Assembly: GCA_014825775.1 (NCBI GenBank)
Contig: MVAQ01000081.1
Location: 1-64,000 of the forward strand
DNA: 64,000 nt
Source of the DNA: Krasilnikovozyma curviuscula
Lineage: Eukaryota > Basidiomycota > Tremellomycetes > Cystofilobasidiales > Mrakiaceae
Reading direction: 5' to 3'
Numbering within the stretch: position 1 is the stretch's first letter; each line of letters begins with the position of its first letter. Shown here one piece after another: positions 53,257-64,000 of this stretch. Made by a program: the position numbers and the translations under genes. Under the pieces are notes generated by a model that saw nothing but the letters and a program-made list of their open reading frames with translations, was not told where the DNA came from and did not search any database.

Positions 53257-55029
53257 ATGGCCAACGCAAATGCTGCCAAAATTGAGTCCCTCAAGGCTAT
53301 GTTTCCGACGGTGGCAGACAATGTCATTGCTGACATCCTCATCTCAAACGGGGGCTCAGAGTCGAGGACAGTCGAGAATCTACTCAGTATGACAGACGAT
53401 AGTTTTGTTCCTGACGAGGCTCCTAGTGCTGAGGTAGTAAGTCCAGACCGATTCTTGGCTTCATTTGGAATGAGGAATTACTGGCAGTAGACAGCTGAGT
53501 ACTAAATATTCCCATTTATGTTCTATAGTTAGCTTCTCAATCGGAATTAGATGAATCTTTTGCTCGAGCTTTGGCTCTACAAGATGCAGAGCACGCGGCC
53601 CAGCAACACCAGCAACGACAAGCCTCGCGTCAACAACAATCACGCCAACAACCTCAACAACCTGCATTCGACCCGAACAACATCCCATACCAGCCTCGTG
53701 TACGTCGTGCGCACTCAAATCAATCACAGCAGAACCAACAACCACAGCAGCAGAGAGATGTGTTCTATTCTGGTGCTGAGGGACAGTATGATGCTCATCA
53801 GCAGCAACAACAAGGTGGTAACGGTCAACAAGGACTTGATTTCAACAAGATTGCAGAGGATGGGAAAAAGACTTTCAATAATTTCTTGAGCAGCTCGTTT
53901 GTGAAGAACGTCAAGGAAAAGGCTGCACTGTAAGTACCCTCTCTGCTACTTCTGATATCTCTGTGACTACGACTCTATCCGAGCGGCAAGAACTAATCTC
54001 TTCAATGTCAATATCTTTTGGGACTTGTACTATTAGCGTCCAGCAACAAGCGACCTCAGCCTTAGCAACGGCGACCGCCTCTGCTGCTTCAGCTACTCAC
54101 AACGCCAACATCGGGGCATCCTCCTCCAGCAATAGGCCGAGCGTATTTAGTTCCAACTCGGGAAACAGGACGTATTCCACTAAACCTTCGACTGTCGCGT
54201 CCGAGTTCTCGACCGAGGACTGGTTCACCGCGCCAGAGGACAGGTTCGTTGGGAAACCCCCCGCTGCTGCAGCTACAACTTCTTCAAGTGACAACACAGG
54301 TATGTTCACTTAATCCTCTCAGCTACTAAGAACGCTCCTATTTACCTGACGTGGGTTTCGATTTGCCGACAGGCGGTATCCAGATCATCAAACCATCGCC
54401 TTCTGAACCAGCAGCGGCGTCGAAAGCGTTCAGTTCTAGCCCTGGATCGGCAGCAGCAAGATTCTCAACGTCACCTAACAATACCGGTGGGCCGCTGAGA
54501 GGCGCAAGCCCACCCGCATTATTGAGCAGTAGTCCACAGGGTAAAATTGATTTCGGTGAGTTTGCCATACTGTCTCAAATGTAATATAAGCAGGTCTGGA
54601 AAGACCCCGTCACCGATTCCTTCTCCTGTCATATTTCGACGGAATAAGGTGGATCGGACAGAGGCGCTAGTTGTGTTTTGATTGGCAGCGAGAGATTGGT
54701 CGCCAAAAGATCATTATTCTTGTTCTGCTTCACTTTAGCCAAATTCCTTGCAGACTCATCGTTTGGGGGTCCTTCTTATTTCTGGCCATTACGTGCTGTG
54801 ATCGTTATAAAAGGTGTAGACTAACCTCTTCTTCACTTTTTCTAAAGCTAAACTCGGACTCCTCCCCAAAAGAGAAATCTCCCTTCTTGATAAATCAACG
54901 ACTCCACCGACCTCAACGACAACTGCTTCTGGACTAACGTCGGCCACTGTGGCTGCTCCCCCATCTAGACATGTCATTGACGACGACGATGAGGATTTGG
55001 AGTACACTAGGAGTCCTTTCGATGATTAG
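53257..55029 (+). CDS. CUE domain protein (CUE5-like), 402 aa
   Basis: Exons 53257-53436, 53529-53929, 54037-54299, 54373-54555 and 54848-55029. The CUE domain is at the N-terminus (KIESLKAMFPTVADNVIADI, then VENLLSM) with the MFP motif that binds ubiquitin. A Gln-rich region (QQHQQRQASRQQQSRQQPQQ) and Ser/Ala-rich repeats follow, ending in an acidic DDDDEDLEY. Yeast Cue5 has the same build and links ubiquitinated aggregates to Atg8 for autophagy. A short motif EDWFTAPED contains an Atg8-binding-like W-x-x-x core, but this is only suggestive. The last intron is 292 nt and may hide another exon. Confidence 0.83.
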
Positions 55030-55655
55030 TTAGGGAATGGTGATCAGTATCTTCCAAGTGGGATATCGAAGACACGTTTAAAGGGGTATAATTTTTGCAT
55101 GTCAATCTTGCAATAACGAAACGGACCTGTTCTTGATGTCATTCTGATATCTACTCAGATGAATCATATGTAAAGTGTGACGGAATTGTTATACACTCAG
55201 AGTGATGAACATAGTCTTTACCGCCGACAACTGACTTGTTCCTGTCGGAAAGTTGCCTACGCTCACTGAGCTCTTTTGAGCACTCAACGCCTTGACAAAC
55301 TAACACTGGCCCAAATGGGTCTACCTGTTTGAGAGGAATCACCGTTTCCCTTTCTTCTTTCTTCTCGTCACTTCCCATCTGTGGTAAACTCAGAGAGTCA
55401 AGATAAGCTCACATCTCTCTCATTTTTCGAAGACTCGTGGAGTGCAAGAAATGCCACCAAATTCAGGTAGAATGGGCCTAATCTGAAAGATTTACTGAGA
55501 GATTTTGTTGAAAAAGGGGTCGTCGGAGCGGCGAAAGAAGGTCTCTTGGTCCGAGAAGTAATTTCGCAAACTGCCCCCCTGACGCTCATCCTCCCTTTTC
55601 TTCCAGAATCCCATATATATGACAGAAACAAGCTTCAAACATCCAACATAGCGCC
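55030..55655. other. Intergenic, CUE gene / J-domain gene
   Basis: 3' flank and promoter; no supported gene. Minus-strand open frames here lack splice or family support. Confidence 0.5.
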
Positions 55656-57617
55656 ATGAATCAAGTTGGATCTTTATATCGGGTACTGGGTCTCCAGTCA
55701 ACCGATGTTTCGACTGCTGAAAGTGAGTGTGGGAGAGAGGTCTAATGAGAAAGGCTTTATCGTTGAGCACGTCTTTCAAGACTGAACGGTTTATCTTATA
55801 CGTTGCAGTTCGGAAATCTTACTTGCTCAAGGCTAAAGAGGTTCGTCCTTCAACTTTGTCAAAGAAAAAGCTTCATGATGCGGTCGACGAGTCTGATCAC
55901 AAGTTGTTGACTCCCAAATTCCCCTCGCACACCTCTTTGGAACTTTCTTGATTGGTTTCTCGCGGCCCTTATTGCTCTCTACAGACTCACCCTGATCGAC
56001 CTGGTGCAGACGATGTCGAGTTCAAACGAGTGAGTTGGGTCCTGTTCAGCACAGGCCGCTCCTCGGTCCTGACGACTTGTGTCCTTTGGCGGTGTAGGTC
56101 AATGAGGCTTATCATACTCTGATTGATCCCCAAAAGAGAAAAATGGTGAGCTGCAGCACCTTCTTCCCCTATAACGGGTCTTCGTCTGACGAGGGCGTTG
56201 TTATTGTTGACAAAACAAAGTATGACTTGCGTCCACCAACTCCGCCCTTATATGGTAAAACTTCGACACCGCCTCTTCAAACTGAAAAAGGATATCGAAG
56301 AACTGCTCCAGAAGACAGAGCAAAAGCTCAGTCCCATTTTACTCCTATATTCCAAAGACCACCGCAATCACATCAACACTCACCTCCATCTCCACCAGAA
56401 ACATCCCACAGCCATTCCTCCAATAACACTGACACGGAGAGTGAACCTGAGATTTTTTCTCCCAAATTAAAGCGATCGTCAAGTCCTGCCGACATTGAAG
56501 CTCTTGAGGCTGCCTGGAGAAAGAAAGATCGAGCTGAAAACGCGCGGCGAGAGGAAGTCAAGAGGAAGCTTCAGCAAAAGGGGAAGAAAGAAAATTATTC
56601 CTCCTGGAATAAGGCTGAGAAGGTCAAAGATACCGAAAACGGGAGAAGACAAACGGATTCATCATCTCACCATCACTTAGACCAAGACCGATACTCCTCC
56701 CCATATCGAACTCCAGATGAGGATCTTCACCACTCTCAGAACTTCTGGATATCACAAGATGAAGAAACCCCACGCTCGTCCAGTCCCTCGTACTTTGCAC
56801 ACTCACCCTTATATTACTCGAGTCGCCCTTATCAGCAGTCTACACCAAGTCACACTCCACCACTAAGCAGACATAGCAGAGAAAGCTCTGTGGAGAGTTA
56901 CGAGGAGGATATTGGTTGGAGACGAGTGTACGGGACTCGTCATGCGTCGCCCGAGGGTTGGAGGAGAAGAAACGGTCGTGGTGGGATCGATGAACTTGAG
57001 TACGAAAGGAGGGACCGAGACGGAAGAAGTGGGTATTCTGTTTACATAGAAATCCAGGATGATCTGTAAGTGCTACTATCTTTTCTTTGGATTTCTGCAG
57101 CTCGTTAGTAGTGACTGCTGCCCTTTAAAGTCCTCGTAGCCCTCCGATTGCACCTTCCTTTATGGCGTATGGTCCCACAGCGCCAGTCAGACAACAACCC
57201 CATTCATCAGCTCCTCTCAGCCCAAATTTTATGACGGCAGTGACCTCAACACATTCTCTGCCACACCCGTCTTTCTTGCGAGGCTTCGTGCCGCAATCGT
57301 CTATCAGCTCTCAACGTTCCCAATCACAACCACCTCTTCGACCAGGAACGCGAGTCACTATGCCAACAGGAATTCCTCCCGCTCCACCATTGCCAGCAAA
57401 AGCTTACACCTTCCCTCCTCCGTTACCCTCACCAAGTCTCGCACAACAGAAACAACTCCAAATCAACCCCGCAGACATTCGGTTCCAGCAGCCTTTAAGG
57501 GTTGGTGCGCCGCCCATGGTTATGAAGACTAGAAGAGGAGCTCCCCCTCCTTCTCCTTCTAATGTAATGTTCTCACGCTTTGCTGGGAGGAAGGATGGGC
57601 GGAACATCGGACGTTAA
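55656..57617 (+). CDS. J-domain (DnaJ-like) protein, 507 aa
   Basis: Six exons (55656-55722, 55809-55840, 55985-56029, 56098-56145, 56221-57065, 57131-57617). The J domain covers residues 5-65: LYRVLGLQSTDVSTAEIRKS, YLLKAKETHPDRPGADDVEF and VNEAYHTLIDPQKRKMYD, with an intact HPD. Five small exons cover it. Residues beyond 65 are low complexity, rich in Ser, Pro, Arg and His, with a helical charged patch (EALEAAWRKKDRAENARREE). No J-protein zinc finger or C-terminal domain is present, so this is a class C J-protein that should stimulate an Hsp70. The partner and location are unknown. The fourth intron (75 nt) is free of stops in frame. Confidence 0.87.
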
Positions 57618-58118
57618 GATTGCGGCTCCGACTTGGCGATCATATTGTAAAACTTTCCGTTTACCAGATAATCATGTATGCTTCAGATATCTTTCCTCTT
57701 AGTGATAATTAGTGCGTTATATTGTATTCTGTTGATGGAAATGAGATTTGCCGAGAAACGATTTTATACGAGGAAACAACGTGTAGACATGCCTTGCGAT
57801 AATTATGGAAGCCATGAGCAGACGGAAAATTCGATGGTATATTGATTGGGGCATAAAGATTGGTCTATGAGCGCGGGCAAAGAAAGAAAGAGAAGCACAA
57901 ACTCTATGTAGATGCAAAGGAGTCATAAAAAATCATGTTACTTTTTTTGAGATAGTTGTTCCACCCATTGATACGACCTCTCAAATTAAACAAATTATTA
58001 CACCAATCTAGCTGGGGGGTTTCTCCAGAGGAAAGCGACGAAAGAAATTAGCAGGAGGGAACAAGGAATGACAGAGGAAGATATGCAAGAGTTGGGGTAT
58101 TGTTGAAGATGGTGCTGT
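57618..58118. other. Convergent intergenic region
   Basis: Between the stops of the J-domain gene and HMG-CoA synthase. AT-rich, with no supported gene. Confidence 0.55.
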
Positions 58119-60404
58119 TTACTCGTTCTTAGCGTAGGTTCTTCGGAACATGCTGTCGATCTCCTTGAGGTAGTAAGCACCTGGCCAAATGTTCTCGAGC
58201 TTTCCAATTGGGGTGTAAGAGGAGGCATTGTGGTTCTCTTCTCTCACCTAGAAGAGAGCACAGGGGATAAGTGAGGTCAGACACAGAATAAACACCTCAG
58301 GAGTAAATGGAATAATTACTTTGAGAGCGTCCACAAAGTCAGCACATGGAACGACATCCATCTTCGATAGTCGTTCACCGAAGTTGAGCTTTTCCTTGAG
58401 TTCCTTTGGCGAACTGACCACCTTGATGGCGTAGAAGGAAGCGGCAAGTCCGGATCCATAGGCATACATCGCGAGTCTCTTTCCGACCTGTTGGTAGGAT
58501 AGAAATGTTAGCAATATGGCATAGAAATTCCACAGGAGCAGGCCGAGGCTTACAAGAGCGTCGGCGTCAACCTCGTCTATCAGCGAAGCCAGGGATCCCA
58601 TCAATGAAGCGGTATACAAGTTTCCTAACATCCTCACACCCTTTGTTCCAGGGTAAACAGACTTCTTGTAGAATGGCTAAAACAATCGTTAAAGAACCAC
58701 CAGTCAGTGAAAACGCGCTTAAAGAAGAGCACAAAGGATCTTTAGCCTGACCTTGGCCAAGTCAACGAAAGTTTTCTCGACGGATTTGTCAGACAGCGAC
58801 TTCTGCTTATCAAGTCCTGAGAGGGATTCTGGGACATTGGCAAAGATTGGATCCTCTGGGAAATTGCAGTAGTCGTTGTAGAGCTGGAAGACGAAATTTA
58901 AGAGTCAGGGTCGTTGTCTTGAGAAACGAAGAGCCAAGAAAAACTTACAAGTCTAGCGTGTCCCTTGACAACTTGTTTACCGTACGGACTGTACAAGGCA
59001 GAGGTGTAAATCAGTACGTATCCACAGCGGTTGAAGGGTAAAGGGAGATAAGACGGACCTGTGGAAGAGGATGTAATCGAAAGAAGCACAGTCAACTTTC
59101 GCTGCGTTCACACCGTTCGCTACGGTTCCCTCTGGGAGCGTCGTCTTTCCATGGTAAGCCTCGCTCTTAGCGAATTTGGTTCGGTAGGTGTTGTAAGCTT
59201 CGTCCAGGGCGTGAACGTAGGATGTCACGGAAAGCGGTCCGTCGACAGTAGGCTATAAGAGGAAGACAGTTCTTCGATAAGAAAAACACTTTCTAAAAGC
59301 AGATTTGATGGTGTACTAACATATTCACTGTTGGGTATAATAAAGGTGATCAGGGCGGAGCAGTGGAGTGTAAGATTGAAAGAGGCTTACGAAGAGAGGT
59401 TTGGCTTATAGAAATCCCAAGCGTTGGACATGAATGTACCGTGGACAGCTAGATGAATGAACGAGACAATGGATCAGCAACAGAAGAGGTCTGGAACGAG
59501 GTATGTTCCACCACACAGAGGACTCGTAGGATTTACGTTCTAACACCAAAGGAGCGTTTGGACCAATCAACAAAGCAACAGCACCAGCACCTCCAGCTGG
59601 TCTAGCAGCTCCAGCAGCGTAGATAGCAATATCACCACACATGACGATTGCGAGTCTTCCATCCCATGAGGAAGATTCGACCCAGTTGATGGCGTTGAAA
59701 AGGGCAGCAGTTCCACCGTAACAGGCATTCTTGGAGTCGATACCTTCAATATCGTTATTTCCATGAGAGGCAAAGAGGTCCATGAGGACGGTCTTGGTGG
59801 ATTTGGACTTGTCGATGATCGATTCAGTTCCGACATCGAGACGCCCGACGTTCTTAGGGTCAACGTTGTACTTCTCAAGCAAACCAGAGACAGCTAAACA
59901 AGCAAAAAGGATGTCAAGTCAGACATCGTTTGAAAGAGTGCACCACAGGAGCAAAGCGCCATTGAAGTGTCGTCTCGAAAAAAACCTAGACACTGACCGT
60001 TCAAAGCAAAAGAGTTGATATCTTCTCTATCATCGACGAAGGCCATCTGTTGGTTACCAAGACCAATGGTGTATTTTCCGGAGGAAACTCCATCGAAGAC
60101 TTCAAGATCGGTGTGGGCGATACACTGAGGGTGTGTGGAAAAAAAAGTGGTGGGGGTCAGATACCAAAAACCACACTGGACGAGCTTCGAAGTACCAGAC
60201 TGACTCTTTTGGGGAAATAAAGCTAATAGACACGAGAAAAGACGCGCAATAAGCTCAGGTTAGCGATATCTTCTGACGAAACATGATGTAGGCAAAACCA
60301 CTAGATCAAAGGGAATCCATTAGGAACTCGTCCTTCAGCTCTGCACGTACCTCAATACCAAGGATTCCAACGTTCTCAGGTCTGGGGGAGTTTTGGGAAG
60401 ACAT
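58119..60404 (-). CDS. ERG13: Hydroxymethylglutaryl-CoA synthase
   Basis: Twelve exons (60404-60351, 60222-60205, 60124-59998, 59893-59537, 59448-59391, 59327-59321, 59252-59059, 58988-58949, 58883-58752, 58676-58554, 58487-58320, 58247-58119) encode 468 aa, normal for this enzyme. It joins acetyl-CoA and acetoacetyl-CoA in the mevalonate (sterol) pathway. Active-site residues are all visible: Glu in [12 protein letters not shown], Cys in [11 protein letters not shown], His in FDYILFHSPYGK. Two very small exons are needed to restore the family sequence: 18 nt giving LYFPKR and 7 nt giving the end of Ser plus EY in NLSSEYPTVDG. Most introns are 45-75 nt. A TATA box lies 182 bp upstream. Confidence 0.96.
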
Positions 60405-61159
60405 TGTTATGGATGGAGAGGAAGGGACAGAGTCGTGGGTTGCTGAAACGTAGGTGAAGCATCATGCGACAAAGAAAGTCGAACGAGAATCAGACCCCTT
60501 CCCAAAACAGACGAGGTCTGGCGCAATTGAGCGTCTGGAGATATTTCGCCCAGCTTGGGAAGTACCTGGTGTATTTTCCTGAGTCTTTTATAATATACGA
60601 TGCCAATAGACATGATGTTTTCGAAAAGCTTCAAGAGTTGCCAGTGCCGCTTTTCTGTTTGTCTAGATTTGTTGACATGTGGCGCAAAACATGGTATAGG
60701 CCAGCAGAAGTTACAAAGGTAAAAGCAACGAAACAAATGGTGGTGCCTCAGAACAAAATATGTATTGGTCTGGCTCACTGGGCTTTGGGACGCTATGTTG
60801 GAATCGGTCTAGCCCAGCTCAAGGAGCTCGTGCAAGTTTTCAGAAATCAACATAGTGTTTCTAGATTATCCTAGTACAGAAGTAGATGCCTGACGATGTA
60901 CAGTTAAGAGGGACTGAGGTTTATATTAAGAGAAAAGAAAAAGAACAAAATCAAGTGCCGAAATTAAGCTCTCCCTTGAACCCTGACGGTTTCAACACTC
61001 AAGATCCTCCTACTGAGCTGTGGAAACCGAGTATCAATAAAGACCATCCCAAATAGTCTATTTTTCTAGGTCTTTGGACCTGTGACACATTGCTTGGTTT
61101 AATAGCCATCGGTCCACGGCACGCGTCTGACGTTCAATATCAATGGGTAGTTATCGACG
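60405..61159. other. Divergent promoter region, HMG-CoA synthase / RMI1
   Basis: No supported gene; a 136-codon open frame (60464-60874) lacks family or splice support. A minus-strand TATA box lies at 60586-60592. Confidence 0.5.
60586..60592 (-). promoter_or_regulatory. TATA box of the HMG-CoA synthase gene
   Basis: TATAAAA on the minus strand, 182 bp before the ATG. This is consistent with a regulated sterol-pathway gene, but the site was not tested. Confidence 0.45.
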
Positions 61160-63145
61160 ATGGTGAATACTCCAGCTCAGCAGTTTCAGAACTGGTTGAA
61201 GTCCCAGTTCACTGCTCCAGCTGTCAATCCTGTTTGTCCTTTCTTCTGTCCTTCGTCCTTCCAGACTGGATAAGAGGATATCGTTGCTGAAACCAAGCTG
61301 CTCCGCTCGCCCAGGAATGGCTTCAAGCTTGTCAAGCAGCTCTTATACAGCAATCCCCTGCTCTCACTACTCAAATGCCAGCTCTGATTAGAGCGACCAA
61401 CGAACAGCTGCTACTCTCTCACCTGGGGTACTCGACGGTCGAAGGAACGGGGTTTCCAGAAAGGTTGCTCGAGAGGCATAAGGAGACGGTGTTCACTGGC
61501 CCAGGCAAAGGAACAATGGTGATGGTTGTTGGTCTCACTGAGGTAAGTTGACGATGGTGCATCTTACACTGGTTGGTTTCCTGACTCGACTGCCTCAAAT
61601 CGTTAGGTTGGCTCCTCAGCTTCACGGCTGAAAAGGGTGCTGCAGGAACGCAAAGAGGCCCAATCTGGTGTAGCTCGTATCAGACGGTTAGCGGATGAGG
61701 AGGAAGAAGAAGAAGATCAACGCGCCAGTGAAGGGCCGCGGATTCCTCGAGGAATGCTCAAGCTAGAACTGAGTGATGGATTCAGTGTGTGCAAAGTGAG
61801 GGCTTTCCTATCCCAACTTCCAATCTCACCAAAAACTCATTTATTTCGTTCTTAATTTTAAGGCTATTGAGTACCGCTCCATTCCAGATCTATCAATCGA
61901 GGATACGAAATTAGGCACGAAGCTAATCCTCAAAGACGTTGAAGTGCTCCATGGCATTTTACTCTTGACAAGTGGAAACACAGTCGTGAAGCCCAACTCC
62001 CACGTCGATGATTTGGATGAGCACAGAGAAGAGGTTTTCCAAAGAAATTTGAGGATCCGAATGGGGTAAGTCCACGGCGATCTTGAGACTGACACAAATG
62101 TCTTGATTTTCCAACCTAATGCTGTCTTCTAATGTGCTCTCTATCCAGCCTGGATCCAGATGAAGAACCTCGTGAAAATGATCTACTGAATCTACCACCT
62201 GCAGTAAATCGAGTTCAACTGCAGCCTCAGGCTCCTTCTCTTGTACCGGCGGCCCAAGGTCGACAACAACAATCTCGATCGACAGTTGCTAGATATCAAC
62301 GCAATAACGATGATCCAGACAAAGATGTTACACAAGACATTCTAATAAGGACTTTCGATCCTGCTCCTGCACCACCACCATTGAAAAAACCAAGACTTCA
62401 GCAGCAGCAACCGCAACAAGCCCCGATAACAGTGGAAGACGACTACATCGGCGACTTCGACGTAGATTTCCCTATGGACGAGCTTGAGGTCATCTTGAAT
62501 GACCATCCTGATGATTGTGAAGAAGGTGACGACGAGGACGGTTGGGATGCGATGATGGAGATGGAAGATGAAGTCAATCAAGGAAATGAATCAAAGAAAC
62601 TGGCCGCTCCGGCCGGAACAACACCACTGCCACGTCCACCTTCTCCCGCTTCGCTAGAAAAAGAACAACCTCCACTAGTTTCACTGGTCTCCCCTTCTGT
62701 GATTGCAAAACCAAAGTCGATCATCAGCGCGATAGACGACATCTTCGCCGCCGCCTCTCCTAAACTCTCGCCGTCAACAATTGTAGCCTCATCATCATCC
62801 ACCAAACCATCTTCTATGAAGAAATCAGTATCATCACCTAAAATTCCTGCAACGGGTCGATCTACTTCAGCCTCACCCGTCAAGACACCCATTGCGAATA
62901 CCTACAAGCTCAATCCTCCAACACCAGTGACAAAATCGAAGGCTGCAATGCCGAAGTATGTCGAGATTGATACGGATGATAGCGACATTGAAAAGCAGAA
63001 AAAGGAGAAGCCAAGCAAAGTGTCAATGACAACAGGCTCTTCGAGAAATGCTGCTATGACGAACACTTCGCAAACGCTTATGAAGGAGAAGAGAAATGTG
63101 AAGAAAAAGCCAGAGGATATGGATATAATAGAGCTCTCGGACTGA
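61160..63145 (+). CDS. RMI1: RecQ-mediated genome instability protein RMI1
   Basis: Exons 61160-61235, 61298-61542, 61607-61795, 61863-62065 and 62149-63145, about 569 aa. The N-terminal helices (QQFQNWLKSQF, EWLQACQAALIQQ, NEQLLLSHLGYS) and the OB fold (RGMLKLELSDGFSVCKAIEY, LGTKLILKDVEVLHGILLLT) match Rmi1. Rmi1 binds Top3 and the RecQ helicase (Sgs1/BLM) to dissolve double Holliday junctions. The long C-terminal half is acidic, then Ser/Thr/Pro-rich, and ends in MDIIELSD, a SUMO-interacting-like motif. The first intron (GTCCTT to CCAAG, 62 nt) was chosen by phase and is the weakest junction. Confidence 0.88.
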
Positions 63146-63422
63146 TTTGAAACGTGAAGAGCGGTTGTTGTACGAGATTTTACGATAATTACATTCAGAT
63201 TTTTTTTCCCATGGACTGAATCCTTTTGCTGACCGGCAAAGCAATAACCAGCCGTTGTGATCACCGAATGAAAATTTGTTATCGACAGAGTGAAAGTCAA
63301 TAACGTTTCACGATGTACGTTTGTGACAGGGCATAGGCAACGATCAAATAAAAAGACATCAACGAATCCAAAATAAAGACATCAACCGTCGGTACATTTT
63401 TCGGTCCAGATACCAATCTATG
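63146..63422. other. Convergent intergenic region
   Basis: The 3' flanks of RMI1 and the minus-strand gene meet here. No gene is supported. Confidence 0.5.
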
Positions 63423-63952
63423 CTAGCAGTTCCAGCAGCCGCTTACAGCTTTCTTGAGGTAGAAGAGAGTCATGCTTCATAAAAAGGCGCCGCGTCAGAT
63501 CGGGTTCAAGCACTACAAGCAAGCTGGCAATGAACAAAGGAACCTACTCTCCAAATATGTAAGTACTAGGACCAAGAGCGAAGTGCTGATTGTTATCATA
63601 GTATTCGTTCTGAACGACATCGATGTTGTGTGAGTCTGAAGCGAACCTGTGCTCTATTTGACGATCAATTGGCGTGAGCACTCACAAAGCCTTCTAACAG
63701 TTCCCCCCACTTGAACTCCTTTACCCCCATCTCCATAGCAAGCTGTTTCAAGTTATTGTTTAATTGGAAAGCCTTCATTGAAATCTCTTTTGTAAAGTGT
63801 CGCATCCTGAACATCATAGGTACGCCCTCCATTTCCATCTCTGGCGCGCGGAGGAAGTTGACGAGGGCGCGAAGACGAGAACGGTGCCATTGGAGCTCAT
63901 GGTAGAGGTAGCCATGAGGTGGAAAGATACCAGGGAAGAATTTGCGAGTATA
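63423..63952 (-). CDS. 3' exons of an unidentified conserved-looking gene (partial)
   Basis: Three exons (63952-63699, 63646-63548, 63474-63423) read in phase: KFFPGIFPPHGYLYHELQWH, FLRAPEMEMEGVPMMFRMRH, AMEMGVKEFKWGELFASDSH, IDVVQNEYYDNNQHFALGPS and finally YIFGDMTLFYLKKAVSGCWNC-stop. The chain is rich in aromatic residues and looks like a folded enzyme domain, but I do not recognise the family. The exon start at 63952 follows a TTAG acceptor; the rest of the gene lies to the right of the window. The GTTAGA donor after 63699 is weak, but it is the one that keeps GELFASDSH in frame. Confidence 0.7.
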
Positions 63953-64000
63953 CTAATTCCCCGACACAGAATAGGAGGTGAGCTGAAAGCAACTCAGTCT

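Noticed and set aside
60464..60874. 136-codon open frame between HMG-CoA synthase and RMI1
   Set aside because: No recognisable domain, unspliced in an intron-rich genome, and it sits in the divergent promoter region.
1..64000. tRNA, rRNA, CRISPR array, transposon
   Set aside because: I looked for tRNA B-box patterns, transposase or reverse transcriptase motifs, long terminal or inverted repeats and spaced direct repeats and found none convincing; a tRNAscan-SE and repeat search would settle it.

Overview
The window is eukaryotic nuclear DNA from a basidiomycete fungus, most likely a tremellomycete yeast (Cryptococcus/Kwoniella side). The evidence is dense genes on both strands, almost every gene cut by many short introns (mostly 45-80 nt, GT-AG, with CTNAY-like branch sites), family-level matches to fungal housekeeping proteins, and a DUF7918 protein, a family I associate with basidiomycetes. 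All gene models were built by hand from phase-consistent splice junctions and family motifs. The species cannot be named from the sequence alone.

Layout, left to right. 0-9.9 kb: first exon of an off-window gene, an 894-aa membrane-anchored protein of unknown function, an EF-hand MscS channel, SDO1 and a U2B''/Msl1-type RRM protein. 10-20.7 kb: dynactin p62, an arrestin-like protein, a short-chain dehydrogenase (SDR), a DUF7918 protein and MAK16. 21-25 kb: a tandem pair of SAM methyltransferases, one decaying. 25-41 kb: the sorting nexin MVP1, an F-box-like protein, SPT20, a CCCH/Smr protein and an F-box/RCC1 protein. 41.5-49.1 k: a second SDR, SEN2, ATG12, NOP6 and SLX9. 49.3-52.6 kb: two tandem YKT6 R-SNARE genes. 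53-64 kb: a CUE protein, a J-domain protein, HMG-CoA synthase, RMI1 and the 3' end of an unidentified gene.

The genes mostly serve separate core processes: ribosome assembly (SDO1, MAK16, NOP6, SLX9), RNA processing (U2B'', SEN2), chromatin and DNA repair (SPT20, RMI1), trafficking and autophagy (MVP1, YKT6 x2, ATG12, CUE protein), cytoskeleton (dynactin p62) and sterol synthesis (HMG-CoA synthase). Several pairs are divergent with short shared promoters; NOP6/SLX9 is the most suggestive because both partners act in ribosome biogenesis.

I see no mobile element, CRISPR array, rRNA or convincing tRNA. The most unusual signals are: (1) the YKT6 tandem pair, whose 5' coding halves are far more alike than their 3' halves; (2) the methyltransferase pair, where one copy has lost a splice donor (leaving a 78-nt stop-free former intron), carries a 1-nt frameshift and has lost the second motif-I glycine; (3) very small exons (7, 13, 18, 19 and 27 nt) that are needed to restore conserved motifs.
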